A stretch of 49,738 nucleotides of DNA from assembly GCA_001650895.1 (NCBI GenBank), contig LXYH01000014.1, positions 4,228 to 53,965 on the forward strand. Reading direction: 5' to 3'. The DNA is from Rhodobacteraceae bacterium EhC02. GTDB taxonomy: Bacteria > Pseudomonadota > Alphaproteobacteria > Rhodobacterales > Rhodobacteraceae. The translations under genes were made by a program, and so were the position numbers. Below, in pieces: positions 19,875-28,616 of this stretch. Position 1 is the first letter of the stretch; each line of letters opens with the position of its first letter. Below the pieces are notes generated by a model. The model did no database searches. It saw only the letters and a list, made by a program, of their open reading frames with translations, and had not been told where the DNA came from.

Positions 19875-20553
19875 GGTGGTGCTGGCGCTTGAGGGAGTGG
19901 AAAAGACCTATAATCGTGGCAAGCCCAATGCCGTGCAGGTCCTGCAAGGGGTCGATCTGACCCTGACGCGCGGCGAGGTGGTGGCGCTGGTCGCGCCCTC
20001 GGGCGCGGGCAAGTCCACGCTTTTGCACATCGCGGGGCTGCTGGATACGCCCGATGCGGGATCGGTGCGGATCGGTGGGGCCGAGATGGTGGGCCTGTCG
20101 GATCGGCGCCGGACAGCTGTCAGACGGGCCGATGTGGGTTTCATCTACCAGTTTCACCATCTGCTGCCGGAATTTTCCGCGCTGGAGAACATCGTGCTGC
20201 CGCAGCTTGCCAATGGCGTGCCGAAGGACGAGGCGCGCAGATGCGCCCATGACCTGCTGACGCGCGTGGGCATCGCCGCGCGCGCCGGCCATCGCCCGGC
20301 CGCGCTGTCGGGTGGCGAGCAGCAGCGCGTCGCCTTCTGCCGGGCGCTTGCGAATGCGCCGCGGTTGCTGCTGGCGGATGAACCCACGGGCAACCTTGAT
20401 CCTGACACCTCGGACCAGGTGTTCGGTACGCTCATGGAGCTTGTGCGCAGCACCGGCCTGTCGGCGTTGATCGCAACGCATAACCTGGACCTGGCCGCGC
20501 GCATGGACCGCGTGCTGCGGCTGGACAAGGGGCATCTGACCGAAGGGCTTTAG
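19867..20553 (+). CDS. lolD: lipoprotein-releasing ABC transporter ATPase
   Basis: The 228-residue ATPase that powers the LolC/E permease, with which it overlaps by eight bases. All ABC motifs are intact: Walker [11 protein letters not shown]-loop [16 protein letters not shown], signature LSGGEQQR, Walker B LLLADEPT and the H-loop ATHNLDLA. The MacB/LolD-like segment EFSALENI fits the extraction-type ABC family. The Walker A begins AP rather than the common GP, a mild variation. Confidence 0.95.
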   Translation: MSEVVLALEGVEKTYNRGKPNAVQVLQGVDLTLTRGEVVALVAPSGAGKSTLLHIAGLLDTPDAGSVRIGGAEMVGLSDRRRTAVRRADVGFIYQFHHLLPEFSALENIVLPQLANGVPKDEARRCAHDLLTRVGIAARAGHRPAALSGGEQQRVAFCRALANAPRLLLADEPTGNLDPDTSDQVFGTLMELVRSTGLSALIATHNLDLAARMDRVLRLDKGHLTEGL

Positions 20554-20644
20554 GCGGATCGACAGGCCAAGGGTCACGCAGACGTGTGGCGCAGGTGATC
20601 GCGGCCTGCGCTAGGGTCCGGTCAAGCCTGTTACGGAGCATGCC

Positions 20645-21307
20645 ATGCCGGTCGTCTTTCGCCTTTGCCGTCTTGCCCTTGCCGCAAGTCTTGTCCTGTC
20701 CGGCGCGGCCCTGCGTGCCGATCCTTTGCCCTTCACCCAGGATTGGCGCGAGCAGAGCTTTCCCCGCCTGAGCGCCAACACCTATGGCGCGCTGGGCAAC
20801 CGGCTGGATATCCTGTCGGATCAGGCGGTGTCGGTGCTTTATACCGCGCTGCCCGAAAGCCGCTGGTCCGCACGGGCGGCCAGCTGGCGCTGGGCGGTCG
20901 ACCAATCCGTGCCGCCCACGGACCTGCGCCGCAAGGGCGGGGATGATCGCAACATCTCGATCTATTTCGTCTTCATGGATGAGGCATCGGCCCGCCGTGC
21001 CGGGCCCAATCCGCGGTTGCGCAGCCTCCTGGGCAACCGCAACGCCAAGATGCTGGTCTATGTCTGGGGGGGCGATCACCGGCGCGGCGAGGTCCTGGAC
21101 AGCCCCTATCTTGAGGCGCGCGGCAAGTCTCTGATCCTGCGCGGGGCGGGCACCGGGTCGCATGCCGAGGCGGTGGATCTTGCGGCGGATTACGCCCGCA
21201 TCTTCGGCGGTGCGCCTCAGGCGCTTGTGGGCATCGCCGTCTCGGCTGACAGCGACGATACCGAAACCGCGATCCGTGCCTGGATCAGCGACATGGTGAT
21301 CCGCTAG
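20645..21307 (+). CDS. exported DUF3047-type protein
   Basis: A 220-residue protein with a signal peptide (hydrophobic LCRLALAASLVLSGAALRA at about 7-25), so periplasmic. The mature region carries the DUF3047 pattern: a WRWAVDQSVPPTDLRRKGGDDR segment, a YFVFMDE strand, then LVYVWGG and SLILRGAGTGS, and a C-terminal VGIAVSADSDDTE. No catalytic role is established for the family. GGAG six bases before the ATG supports the start. It is 90 bases behind lolD on the same strand but has its own leader, so operon membership is uncertain. Confidence 0.82.
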   Translation: MPVVFRLCRLALAASLVLSGAALRADPLPFTQDWREQSFPRLSANTYGALGNRLDILSDQAVSVLYTALPESRWSARAASWRWAVDQSVPPTDLRRKGGDDRNISIYFVFMDEASARRAGPNPRLRSLLGNRNAKMLVYVWGGDHRRGEVLDSPYLEARGKSLILRGAGTGSHAEAVDLAADYARIFGGAPQALVGIAVSADSDDTETAIRAWISDMVIR

Positions 21308-21520
21308 GTTTTCCGGGTCAGCAAAACGCCTGCGACCATCATGGCGATCCCCGCGCGCGGGACGGCGAAACTGGGCTGACATCTGCGCCGAACAGGCCGA
21401 AATGATCGATCCGCGTTGCTGACAAGGTCACGCCGAACATGACGCCGTCGCGGCCATGGAGGCACCTAGCCGGGTGCCACGGGCAGCCTCCAGGGCCTGG
21501 GCGGTGGTGGCGGGCATCAT
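21304..21520 (-). pseudogene. remnant of a YdcZ/DUF606-type small transporter
   Basis: On the minus strand the thioesterase stop overlaps ATGATG (21515-21520), as in a coupled next gene. That frame runs about 29 codons and stops. A second frame then reads TLSATRIDHFGLFG (21387-21410 for IDHFGLFG), the C-terminal signature I associate with DUF606/YdcZ membrane proteins, and a third frame gives GIAMMVAGVLLTRKT before TAG at 21304. About 145 residues would be normal, so most of the gene is deleted and at least two frameshifts remain. The stop codon overlaps that of the convergent DUF3047 gene. Confidence 0.55.
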
Positions 21521-21942
21521 CGGGGGGCTTTGTCGGGGACGAAGAATGTTGCCGAGGCGCTGGCGACGGGCCTGCCATCCGGCAGGGCGATCAGATCGGC
21601 CTGGGCAAAGATCAGTGACCGGCCCGCGCGGGTGATGCGCGCCGTGCAGCTGATGCGCGTACCCCGCCCGGCGCTGAGGAATTGCGTATCCAGATTGGTA
21701 GTCGCCACATCACGCGGTGCCCCGAAATGCGCGGCCGTCGACAGGACCATCGCGGTATCGGCCAGGGTCGCCAGCGATTGGCCGCAGACGATGCCACCCA
21801 TCCGGGCGATGTCATCGGTGATCGGCATGGACAGCACCGCGCGGCCCTCGGGGGTGATCTCCTCGACCGTCAGGTCAAGTGCCTGTACCCATGGGGCGAA
21901 GGCGTTTGCCAAAAAGGCTTGCGCCTCGTCTTTTCCGAACAT
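21517..21942 (-). CDS. PaaI-type hotdog thioesterase
   Basis: A 141-residue hotdog-fold protein resembling PaaI/YdiI acyl-CoA thioesterases: MPITDDIARMGGIVCGQSLATLADTAM contains the GGxxxGGxxxxLAD-like helix of the family, followed by TTNLDTQFLSAGRGTRI and a terminal strand. The substrate is probably an aromatic or acyl-CoA, not specified by sequence. AAAGG about eight bases before ATG 21942 is preferred over the ATG at 21957. Its stop overlaps the start of the decayed transporter gene. Confidence 0.85.
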   Translation of the reverse strand: MFGKDEAQAFLANAFAPWVQALDLTVEEITPEGRAVLSMPITDDIARMGGIVCGQSLATLADTAMVLSTAAHFGAPRDVATTNLDTQFLSAGRGTRISCTARITRAGRSLIFAQADLIALPDGRPVASASATFFVPDKAPR

Positions 21943-22001
21943 GCCCTGACCTTTCATCCTGACCGGGTGAAGAATGCCGTGGCTTGCGGGATTTGCAACC
22001 T

Positions 22002-22015
22002 ATGATCCAGATCAA
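22002..22015. promoter_or_regulatory. FNR/FnrL-type site before the cytochrome operon
   Basis: ATGATCCAGATCAA matches the FNR consensus TTGAT-N4-ATCAA at nine of ten defined positions. Its centre lies 60 bases before the first cytochrome ATG. A start 41.5 bases downstream would fall at 22050, with a weak CACACT as -10 (22038-22043). Suggests control by oxygen (FnrL) or a relative such as Dnr/NnrR. Confidence 0.6.
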
Positions 22016-22068
22016 TGTGGCCCTCATGCGTTTGACGCACACTCAACCCAAGGCAGAGGGAGGCCAGA

Positions 22069-22500
22069 ATGCATGAACCTGTGACGCGATCCATCCGTCC
22101 TGTCGGGCAAGCGATGCTGACCCTGGTGTCGGCTGCGCTGCTGGTTGGCTGCGGGCCCGAGCCTGCGCCGTCGCCGGGGGCTGCCGCCTATCAGGATTAT
22201 TGCGCCATCTGCCATGGCAGCCGCGCCTTGGGGGATGGGCCGATCGCCCCCGAACTCGAGGTGCCGCCACCCGACTTGACGTTGATTGCGGCGCGCAACG
22301 GCGGCGTGTTTCCCCTGCGCGCGGTGGCCGACACGGTCTACGGCTTTTCCGGCAAGCACGAGGCGGACCTGATGCCCGAATTCAGCCCCCTGCTGGATGG
22401 CCCGGATGTGGCCGTGCCCCGCGCGGATGGGGAGGATGAGGTGATGCCGATGCGCCTGGCCGAGGTCGTCACCTACCTGGAAAGCCTGCAACGCCCCTGA
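22069..22500 (+). CDS. monohaem c-type cytochrome lipoprotein (first of three)
   Basis: A 143-residue electron-transfer protein. The lipobox LLVGC (Cys28) predicts lipidation and membrane anchoring on the periplasmic side. The haem site is CAICH (Cys45, Cys48, His49), and the probable axial methionine is Met102 in MPEFSPLL. GAGGGAGG precedes the ATG. It begins a tandem of three related small cytochromes, preceded by an FNR-type site. Partners are unknown; no oxidase or reductase genes adjoin it. Confidence 0.88.
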   Translation: MHEPVTRSIRPVGQAMLTLVSAALLVGCGPEPAPSPGAAAYQDYCAICHGSRALGDGPIAPELEVPPPDLTLIAARNGGVFPLRAVADTVYGFSGKHEADLMPEFSPLLDGPDVAVPRADGEDEVMPMRLAEVVTYLESLQRP

Positions 22501-22528
22501 GCGTTGCGCATGCGGAAGGAGAGTATCG

Positions 22529-22957
22529 ATGCGTTCGACATGGCTGAGGTTCACTGCTGGCCTGCTTGGCCTTGTGCTTGGCCTCGTGCCCGGCGTTCTG
22601 CCCATGCCTGCCCGCGCGCAGGATGCGGCAGAGGGGGTGACCCTCTACCAATGGTATTGCGCCACCTGTCACGGGCTGGACGGGACCGGCAAGGGTCCGA
22701 TGGCGCCGGCCTTGCTGGTCCAGCCGGTCGACCTGACTGGGTTGGGCGCAAGCGAGGGCGGAGAATTTCCGCTGTTGCGGGTCGTGCGCCGGATCGACGG
22801 ATCCGATCCGCTGGTCAGCCATGGCAGCGGGATGCCGGTTTACGGCCCCCTGTTCCAGGGCGACGAGGTTGCATTGAAGACCGCTTCGGGACAACCTGTG
22901 CTGATGGGGCGGGCGGTTGCCGATCTCGTCCTCTATCTGCAGGAGATCCAGAAATGA
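22529..22957 (+). CDS. soluble periplasmic monohaem cytochrome c (second of three)
   Basis: A 142-residue relative of its two neighbours, but with a cleavable signal peptide (to about ARA at residue 30) rather than a lipobox, so soluble in the periplasm. Haem site CATCH (Cys44, Cys47, His48); probable axial Met102 in MPVYGPLF. AAGGAGAG lies eight bases before the ATG. It ends in ATGA, overlapping the third cytochrome gene by four bases. A soluble carrier between two anchored cytochromes is an attractive but unproven electron-shuttle arrangement. Confidence 0.88.
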   Translation: MRSTWLRFTAGLLGLVLGLVPGVLPMPARAQDAAEGVTLYQWYCATCHGLDGTGKGPMAPALLVQPVDLTGLGASEGGEFPLLRVVRRIDGSDPLVSHGSGMPVYGPLFQGDEVALKTASGQPVLMGRAVADLVLYLQEIQK

Positions 22958-23361
22958 ACAAGGTGATAGGCGGTCTTGCTGTCGGGGGGCTTGGCCTGAT
23001 CGTGGCCTGCGCCACGGTCGACATGCCCGAACCGGTAGAGGGGCAGCTTCTGTTCGAGCAGAATTGCGCGGTCTGCCATGGTGCGGCAGGGCGTGGCGAT
23101 GGCCTGATCGCACGTCAGCTGGATCCTGCGCCGCCCGACCTGACGCGCATCACCTTCCGCGAGCGTGATGTCTTTCCGCGCACCCGTGTCCTGTCGGTGA
23201 TCGATGGCTATACGCGTCAGGCCCCGGATGAGGACATGCCCGAATTCGGCCTGCTGCTTGAGGGGGAAACCGTGCCTGTGGTGCTGGAGGATGGCAAGAT
23301 GTCACCCGTCCCGCGCCCCCTTGCGGCACTGCTGGTCTACCTTGAAAGCATTCAGCGCTGA
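22954..23361 (+). CDS. monohaem c-type cytochrome lipoprotein (third of three)
   Basis: A 135-residue protein with lipobox IVAC (Cys19), haem site CAVCH (Cys38, Cys41, His42) and probable axial Met95 in MPEFGLLL. All three cytochromes share the layout CxxCHG ... G-x-G-x-G/P ... PPDLT/PVDLT ... MPxFG ... YLESIQR/YLQEIQK, so they arose by duplication. The start at 22954 overlaps the second gene's stop, with AGGAG upstream. A longer frame from 22504 is only a shadow. The last ten bases overlap the convergent DUF1194 gene. Confidence 0.88.
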   Translation: MNKVIGGLAVGGLGLIVACATVDMPEPVEGQLLFEQNCAVCHGAAGRGDGLIARQLDPAPPDLTRITFRERDVFPRTRVLSVIDGYTRQAPDEDMPEFGLLLEGETVPVVLEDGKMSPVPRPLAALLVYLESIQR

Positions 23362-24062
23362 TCGCGCAGGGCCAAGTCGACCTCTGGCACAAGGCCCGAT
23401 ATCTCGAGGATCAGCTTGCGCTTGACCGCTGCGGCGAAATCCTCGCGGCGGGTGGCGGGCAGTGTGAAGGCATTGGGCCCGCCGATGATCTGGTCACGGT
23501 AATTCGCCTCGAGCGTGGCAGCGCGGCCCATGTCATCGTTCAGCATCAGGGGCAGGCCGTTGATGGTGATGCCTGCGGCCAACACCTGCGCGCGCGCCTC
23601 CGCGATCGGGGGGCCGGACCAGTTGTTCACGCTGTCGCCCGAAAAATCGATGACCCGGCGCCAGCCGTCGATGTCATTCTGCTCGATCAACTCCTTGCCG
23701 CGCAGCAGCGCCGCACCGATGGCATTGCGCCCCAACGCCCGGCGCACCGGGTTGTCCAGTTGCGCGGCAAAGATCGCCGCGGCCTCCGGGCCGTCGATGC
23801 GCATCCAGTCCACGATCACGGCCTGGTTGGCCGCCCATTCCACATAGGTCACGGCAATGCTGCCATAGGCCGTGTTGCGGATGGCGGCGATCACGTCGGG
23901 ATCGGTCATGGCCTGGGCATAGCCGCGCCGCTGCAGCAGCAGCTCGTCCGGGTCGATGCTGCCCGAGGCATCCGCCATCAGCACCAGTTCCAGATCGGTG
24001 TCCTGCGCCCGCAACGGCAGGGCGGCAATGCACAGGAGCAGGGCAAGGATCAGATGGCGCAT
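23352..24062 (-). CDS. exported DUF1194 von Willebrand-type protein
   Basis: A 236-residue protein with a signal peptide (MRHLILALLLCIAALPLRAQ), so periplasmic. The mature part is a von Willebrand A-like fold of the DUF1194 family: metal-ion-dependent adhesion site DASGS (Asp31, Ser33, Ser35), then VTYVEWA, RRVIDFSGDSVNN and AGITINGLPLM. The binding partner is unknown. It is convergent with the cytochrome operon, overlapping it by ten bases, so antisense interference at the 3' ends is possible. Confidence 0.87.
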   Translation of the reverse strand: MRHLILALLLCIAALPLRAQDTDLELVLMADASGSIDPDELLLQRRGYAQAMTDPDVIAAIRNTAYGSIAVTYVEWAANQAVIVDWMRIDGPEAAAIFAAQLDNPVRRALGRNAIGAALLRGKELIEQNDIDGWRRVIDFSGDSVNNWSGPPIAEARAQVLAAGITINGLPLMLNDDMGRAATLEANYRDQIIGGPNAFTLPATRREDFAAAVKRKLILEISGLVPEVDLALRDQR

Positions 24063-24120
24063 GCCCTAAGGTTTAGGACAAGCGCATGGTTTGGGTAGGG
24101 GCTTGGCCGGGGGCTGGACG

Positions 24121-26079
24121 TCAGACGTCCAGTTCCTCGACGAAACGCGCGTTTTCCGAGATGTACTGAAACCGCAGTTCGGGTTTCTTGCCCATCAGCC
24201 TTTCGACCAGATCGCCCGTTTCGCCGGGTTCATCCTCGTCGATGGTCACGCGGATCAGCTTGCGGCTGGTCGGGTCCATCGTCGTTTCCTTGAGGTCCTT
24301 TGCGTCCATCTCGCCCAGGCCCTTGAAGCGGCTGACGTCGATCTTGCCCTTGCCGCCCAGACCCTTCTCGAGCCAGATCGCCTTTTCCGCCTCGTCGATG
24401 CAATAGACGCGTTTCGCGCCTTGCGTCAGGCGGAACAGGGGCGGGCAGGCCAGGTACAGGTGGCCCTTGTCGATCATCGGCCGCATCTGGGTGAAGAAGA
24501 AAGTCATCAGAAGGGCCGCGATATGCGCGCCGTCCACATCGGCGTCGGTCATGATGATGATCTTGTCATAGCGCAGATCGTCGATGTTGAACTTGGTGCC
24601 CAGCCCCACGCCCAGGGCCTGGGTCAGGTCGCTGATCTCCTGGTTCGAGCCCAGCTTGCCCGATGCCGCGCCCAGCACGTTCAGGATCTTGCCGCGCAGC
24701 GGCAAAAGGGCCTGGTTCTTGCGGTCGCGTGCCATCTTGGCGGAGCCGCCCGCGCTGTCACCCTCGACGATGAACAGCTCGGTCCCCTCGCGCGTGGCGG
24801 ATGTGCAATCCACCAGCTTGCCGGGCAGGCGCAGCTTCTTGGTGGCGGTCTTGCGCTGGGTTTCCTTTTCCTGGCGGCGGCGCAGACGTTCCTCGGCGCG
24901 CAGCACCAGGAAATCAAGGATGGCCCCGGCGGATTTCGTGTCGGCGGCCAGCCAGTTGTCGAAATGGTCGCGCACCGAATTCTCGACCAGGCGCGCGGCC
25001 TCCATCGTGGCAAGGCGGTCCTTGGTCTGGCCCACGAATTCCGGCTCGCGGATGAAACAGCTGACCAGCGCGCAGCCCCCGGTGATCAGGTCCTCGCGGG
25101 TGATCTCCTTGGCCTTGCGGTTGTTGACCAGCTCGCCATAGGCGCGGATGCCTTTCAGGATGGCGGCCCAGAACCCGGCCTCATGGGTGCCGCCCTCGGG
25201 GGTCGGAACCGTGTTGCAATAGGACTGGATGAACCCGTCGCGCGAGGGCGTCCAGTTGATCGCCCATTCGACCTTGCCCGGCACGTTGAACTTCTCGGAA
25301 AACTCGACCGTGCCGCCAAAGGGGCGGTCCGCATAGGTCGAGGCATTTCCAAGCGTCTCGTTCAGGTAATCCGACAGGCCGCCGGGAAAGTGAAACACCG
25401 CCTCTTGCGGGGTTTCGCCGTCGTTGATCGCGGATTTCCAGCGGATTTCCACGCCCGAGAAAAGATAGGCCTTGGACCGGATGGACTTGAACAGGCGCGC
25501 GGGCTTGAAACGGTGCGAGCCGAAGATCTGCTCGTCCGCGTGAAAGGTGACCGTGGTGCCGCGCCGGTTGGGGGCGGCGCCCACCTTCTGGATCGGGCCC
25601 TGCGGGATGCCGCGCGAAAAGCGCTGCTCGTATAGCTCCTTGTTGCGCGCGACCTGCACGACCATCGAGTCCGACAGCGCATTGACCACCGACGCGCCCA
25701 CGCCGTGCAGACCGCCCGAGGTCTGATAGGCCTTTCCCGAGAACTTGCCACCCGCATGCAGGGTGCACAGGATGACCTCAAGCGCGCTCTTGTCGGGAAA
25801 CTTGGGATGCGGGTCGATCGGGATGCCGCGCCCGTTGTCGCGGATGGTGACGGCGTAATCCTCGTGCAGCTCGACCTCGATGCGGTTGGCATGGCCCGCC
25901 ACCGCCTCGTCCATCGAGTTGTCCAGCACTTCCGCCACAAGGTGATGCAGCGCGCGCTCATCCGTGCCGCCGATATACATGCCGGGGCGCTTGCGGACCG
26001 GTTCCAGCCCTTCAAGGACTTCGATCGAGGAGGCGTTATAGTCGTCGGGGGCGGTGCCGGTCAGAAGATCGTTGGCCAT
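24121..26079 (-). CDS. parE: DNA topoisomerase IV subunit B
   Basis: ATPase subunit of topoisomerase IV, which unlinks daughter chromosomes. The 652-residue protein has the GHKL ATPase motifs (EVLDNSMDEAVAGHA, DNGRGIPID, GGLHGVGASVVNALSD), the transducer domain, and a Toprim domain with EGDSAGG and DADVDGAHI, then a short C-terminal end MGKKPELRFQYISENA. It is ParE rather than GyrB because of length, the Toprim context without the GyrB insert, and the family-type start ASSIEVLEGLEPVRKRPGMYIG. The catalytic subunit parC is not in the window. It is monocistronic as far as I can see. Confidence 0.95.
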   Translation of the reverse strand: MANDLLTGTAPDDYNASSIEVLEGLEPVRKRPGMYIGGTDERALHHLVAEVLDNSMDEAVAGHANRIEVELHEDYAVTIRDNGRGIPIDPHPKFPDKSALEVILCTLHAGGKFSGKAYQTSGGLHGVGASVVNALSDSMVVQVARNKELYEQRFSRGIPQGPIQKVGAAPNRRGTTVTFHADEQIFGSHRFKPARLFKSIRSKAYLFSGVEIRWKSAINDGETPQEAVFHFPGGLSDYLNETLGNASTYADRPFGGTVEFSEKFNVPGKVEWAINWTPSRDGFIQSYCNTVPTPEGGTHEAGFWAAILKGIRAYGELVNNRKAKEITREDLITGGCALVSCFIREPEFVGQTKDRLATMEAARLVENSVRDHFDNWLAADTKSAGAILDFLVLRAEERLRRRQEKETQRKTATKKLRLPGKLVDCTSATREGTELFIVEGDSAGGSAKMARDRKNQALLPLRGKILNVLGAASGKLGSNQEISDLTQALGVGLGTKFNIDDLRYDKIIIMTDADVDGAHIAALLMTFFFTQMRPMIDKGHLYLACPPLFRLTQGAKRVYCIDEAEKAIWLEKGLGGKGKIDVSRFKGLGEMDAKDLKETTMDPTSRKLIRVTIDEDEPGETGDLVERLMGKKPELRFQYISENARFVEELDV

Positions 26080-26193
26080 GCTGCTGCTTCTTTTTATGAG
26101 TTGGACGGCAGTATGTCAGAAGGTGACGGAAGGGGAAAGCGGTCTTGGCCCTTGCCGTTTGCGAAAGCGGTCGCTTGTGGCAGGTGGTACCTG

Positions 26194-26215
26194 TTTCTTC
26201 TTGCCCCAAATATCC
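26194..26215 (-). repeat. 3'-end element, copy C
   Basis: On the minus strand: GGATATTT, then GGG, then GCAAGAAGAAA. Complete copy, 18 bases beyond the stop of the minus-strand alpha/beta hydrolase gene, so again in sense. Confidence 0.85.
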
Positions 26216-26232
26216 AGAAAGCGGCGCCCGCC

Positions 26233-27108
26233 TCAGGACAGCCAGTCGCGGATCAGGGCGGCGACCGCATCCGGCTGCTGATGCGCGATCCAGTGATCGG
26301 CCCCGTCGATGCGGTGGATGGTCAGATCGGGGGCCAGTTCTTCCAGCCCGTCAAGGCAATCGGTCAGCAACGCGGTGTCGCCGGTGCCCCAGATCAGAAG
26401 ATGTGGCTGGGGCACGCGCAGGGCGTCACGGGGCAGGGCCGGCAGGTCCGTGATCGGCTGTCCGGGGGGGGCCACCTGCAGGGGCGAGGCGCGGTACCAG
26501 TTGACCATCCCGCGCATCCGGCCGGGCCGGGCCCATTCGGTCTTGTACGCGGCCAGCTTGGCAGGCGTCATCCAGGACAGGTCCATCTTTGCGGAAAAGA
26601 GGTCCATCAGCTTGGCGAAATCGCCCTCGGCCAGGCGGTCCTCGGACCCGTCGCGGCGCAACCACAGGATATATTGCGAGGCTGCCGATTGCGCGCCGCC
26701 CTTGGCCATCTCGCGCTGGAAGGGGATGGGGTGCACCCCGTTCAGGATGATCAGGCGGCCCACCCGTTCGGGATGGCGTGCGGCCAACACATAGGCGACC
26801 GAGGCGCCCCAGTCATGGCCGACGACCGTGACAGGCCCGCCGCCCAGGTGGTCGATCAGGGCGACCATGTCGCCGACCAGCTTGCCGGTGACATAGTCGC
26901 GCACCTCCGCCGGGGCCCAGCTTTGGCCATAGCCGCGCTGATCCGGCGCGATGCAGCGGAACCGGTCGGACAGGCGCCGGGCCAGTTCGGTCCAGGCGCC
27001 TGAATATTCGGGAAAGCCGTGCAGCATCAGCAGGATAGGCGCATCGGGCGGCCCCCATTCCAGGTAGTGGAAGGGCTGACCATTCAGGCTGACATGGTGG
27101 CTTTGCAT
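26233..27108 (-). CDS. alpha/beta hydrolase, epoxide hydrolase/haloalkane dehalogenase-like
   Basis: A 291-residue cytoplasmic alpha/beta-fold hydrolase. HGFPEYS (from about 30) forms the oxyanion region; the nucleophile elbow is GHDWG with aspartate (Asp99) instead of serine, as in soluble epoxide hydrolases and haloalkane/haloacetate dehalogenases; the catalytic His is probably His272 in DGADHW. The Asp nucleophile excludes ordinary esterases. The ATG at 27108 with GGGAAGA upstream gives a family-like N-terminus; a longer frame to 27213 has no support. It lies 52 bases downstream of a second hydrolase gene. Confidence 0.88.
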   Translation of the reverse strand: MQSHHVSLNGQPFHYLEWGPPDAPILLMLHGFPEYSGAWTELARRLSDRFRCIAPDQRGYGQSWAPAEVRDYVTGKLVGDMVALIDHLGGGPVTVVGHDWGASVAYVLAARHPERVGRLIILNGVHPIPFQREMAKGGAQSAASQYILWLRRDGSEDRLAEGDFAKLMDLFSAKMDLSWMTPAKLAAYKTEWARPGRMRGMVNWYRASPLQVAPPGQPITDLPALPRDALRVPQPHLLIWGTGDTALLTDCLDGLEELAPDLTIHRIDGADHWIAHQQPDAVAALIRDWLS

Positions 27109-27160
27109 GGGGTCTTCCCGCTTGGGTCGGGGCCGCGACGGGCGCGGCCCCTGTTGTGGA

Positions 27161-28480
27161 TCATTCCGGTTGCAGGGTCTCGAAACGCAGGCCGGCCGCC
27201 GTGCGCGGGGCAAAACCCTTCCAGTAGCTGTGGTCCGGCTTTTCGGTGCCGTCCTCGTTCAGGGCGACAACGCCGTCGCCCGATACGGGGACCAGGTCGA
27301 AATAGGCGGCCTTGTCCGTGTCGCCCTTCAGGTGCAGATCCATGAAGCCGGTCGCGAAATGCTGGGCGATGTTGTTCATGCGCAACGTATCCCAGACCGG
27401 ATCGGCGTAGTGATCGAAGGGAATGAAATCCAGCCCCTCGACCGGCTGCCAGCTTTCCACCGGCGCGGGCATCGGTGCTGCCGCGTTGTGGTTGGCGTTC
27501 TCGAAGGTCAGCAGATGCCGGGTGGTGCCTGTCGCCTGTTCGAAGATCTGCCGCATGGCGGGATAGTTCGACACGTCATCGACGGATCCGGCCATGATCA
27601 TCGTGGGCTTGCGCAGCCCGGCCAGACCTGCTTCGTCCCAGAAGCCGAAATGCCGCCCCCAGGGGCCGATGGCGATGATCGCCTTGACGCGGCCGTCGAT
27701 GATCGCCTCGTGGCTGTCCGACCCGGCCAGGTTTGCAGCCAGCAGGCCCTTGGGCGTGCCCCAGGGCAATTCGACCGCGGCCTGCGTGACGCCCGCGCCG
27801 CCAAAGATCAGCGCGCCGTAGCCACCCATGGAATAGCCGATGACCCCGGTGCTGGAGGCGTCGATGATGCCCGCCAGATCGGGCGCGGTGGCGGAAAGGT
27901 CGGCCATCTGATCAAGCACGAAACGCTGGTCGCGCGGCCGGTTCAGCAGGGTCGAGCCAAAAGCCGCCTGATCCGAATAGGTGCTGTCGGTATGGTCGAT
28001 CGAGGCCACGACATAGCCCTTCGAGGCCAGGTTCTCGCCCAGGTGCGACAGCAGGAACCGGTTGCCCGGATAGCCATGGCTGATGATCACCAAGGGAAAG
28101 GTCTGTCCGGCAGCCGGCGCCGCATCGCGCGCGGCGCGCCCCGACAGGGTGGTGGCGGTGCGCCCGTCGCGGATCACCGTGTCATAGGTGGTGCCGGGGG
28201 CCGTGCCTGCCGCGGCGGGATACCAGACCTCGACCGTCAGGGGACGGTCATAGGTGGGCGTGGCCGCATCCGTCACGTTCAGGATGTCGATCTGATCGGG
28301 ATGGGTGAAATTCAGCGTGCGTACACCGATCACATGGTCGCCGAAAGCGGCCAGTTCGGGGGCGTCGGGGCGGGTCTGGTCAATGGGGTTATGGGCTGTC
28401 ATTTGGGCCGATACTGGACTGACGGCGAGGGGGCTGGCAAGCAGACCCAGCGCGAGGGCTGCGGTTTTGAGCGGGATCAT
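27161..28480 (-). CDS. exported serine alpha/beta hydrolase (dienelactone hydrolase-like)
   Basis: A 439-residue protein with a signal peptide (to about SPVSAQ), so periplasmic or secreted. The hydrolase fold shows ISHGYPGN (oxyanion, about 133-140) and the nucleophile elbow GYSMGG with Ser217; a candidate acid is in GSVDDV and a candidate His in ENANHN. It resembles secreted dienelactone-hydrolase or platelet-activating-factor-acetylhydrolase-like enzymes; the substrate is unknown. AGGAGGAG upstream of ATG 28480 fixes the start. It probably shares a transcript with the downstream hydrolase. Confidence 0.85.
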   Translation of the reverse strand: MIPLKTAALALGLLASPLAVSPVSAQMTAHNPIDQTRPDAPELAAFGDHVIGVRTLNFTHPDQIDILNVTDAATPTYDRPLTVEVWYPAAAGTAPGTTYDTVIRDGRTATTLSGRAARDAAPAAGQTFPLVIISHGYPGNRFLLSHLGENLASKGYVVASIDHTDSTYSDQAAFGSTLLNRPRDQRFVLDQMADLSATAPDLAGIIDASSTGVIGYSMGGYGALIFGGAGVTQAAVELPWGTPKGLLAANLAGSDSHEAIIDGRVKAIIAIGPWGRHFGFWDEAGLAGLRKPTMIMAGSVDDVSNYPAMRQIFEQATGTTRHLLTFENANHNAAAPMPAPVESWQPVEGLDFIPFDHYADPVWDTLRMNNIAQHFATGFMDLHLKGDTDKAAYFDLVPVSGDGVVALNEDGTEKPDHSYWKGFAPRTAAGLRFETLQPE

Positions 28481-28580
28481 GGGGGTCTCTCCTCCTGTTC
28501 ACGGATTCATAGGAGCCTGCACCGGATCATCGCGCAACAGTGGGTTGTCGTGCCGTCGCGTCAGATCTCGGTTGTTGCAT

Positions 28581-28594
28581 TTGACGCGGATCAA
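28581..28594. promoter_or_regulatory. FNR/FnrL-type site before ppk2
   Basis: TTGACGCGGATCAA matches TTGAT-N4-ATCAA at nine of ten positions. Its centre at 28587.5 lies 41.5 bases before the start predicted from the -10 box TATGAT (28617-28622), the spacing of class II FNR-activated promoters. Confidence 0.65.
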
Positions 28595-28616
28595 GGCCCG
28601 CCGGTCCGTTCTGGCG

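Noticed and set aside
24091-25635. A 514-codon plus-strand open frame
   Set aside because: Antisense to parE, whose motifs are complete.
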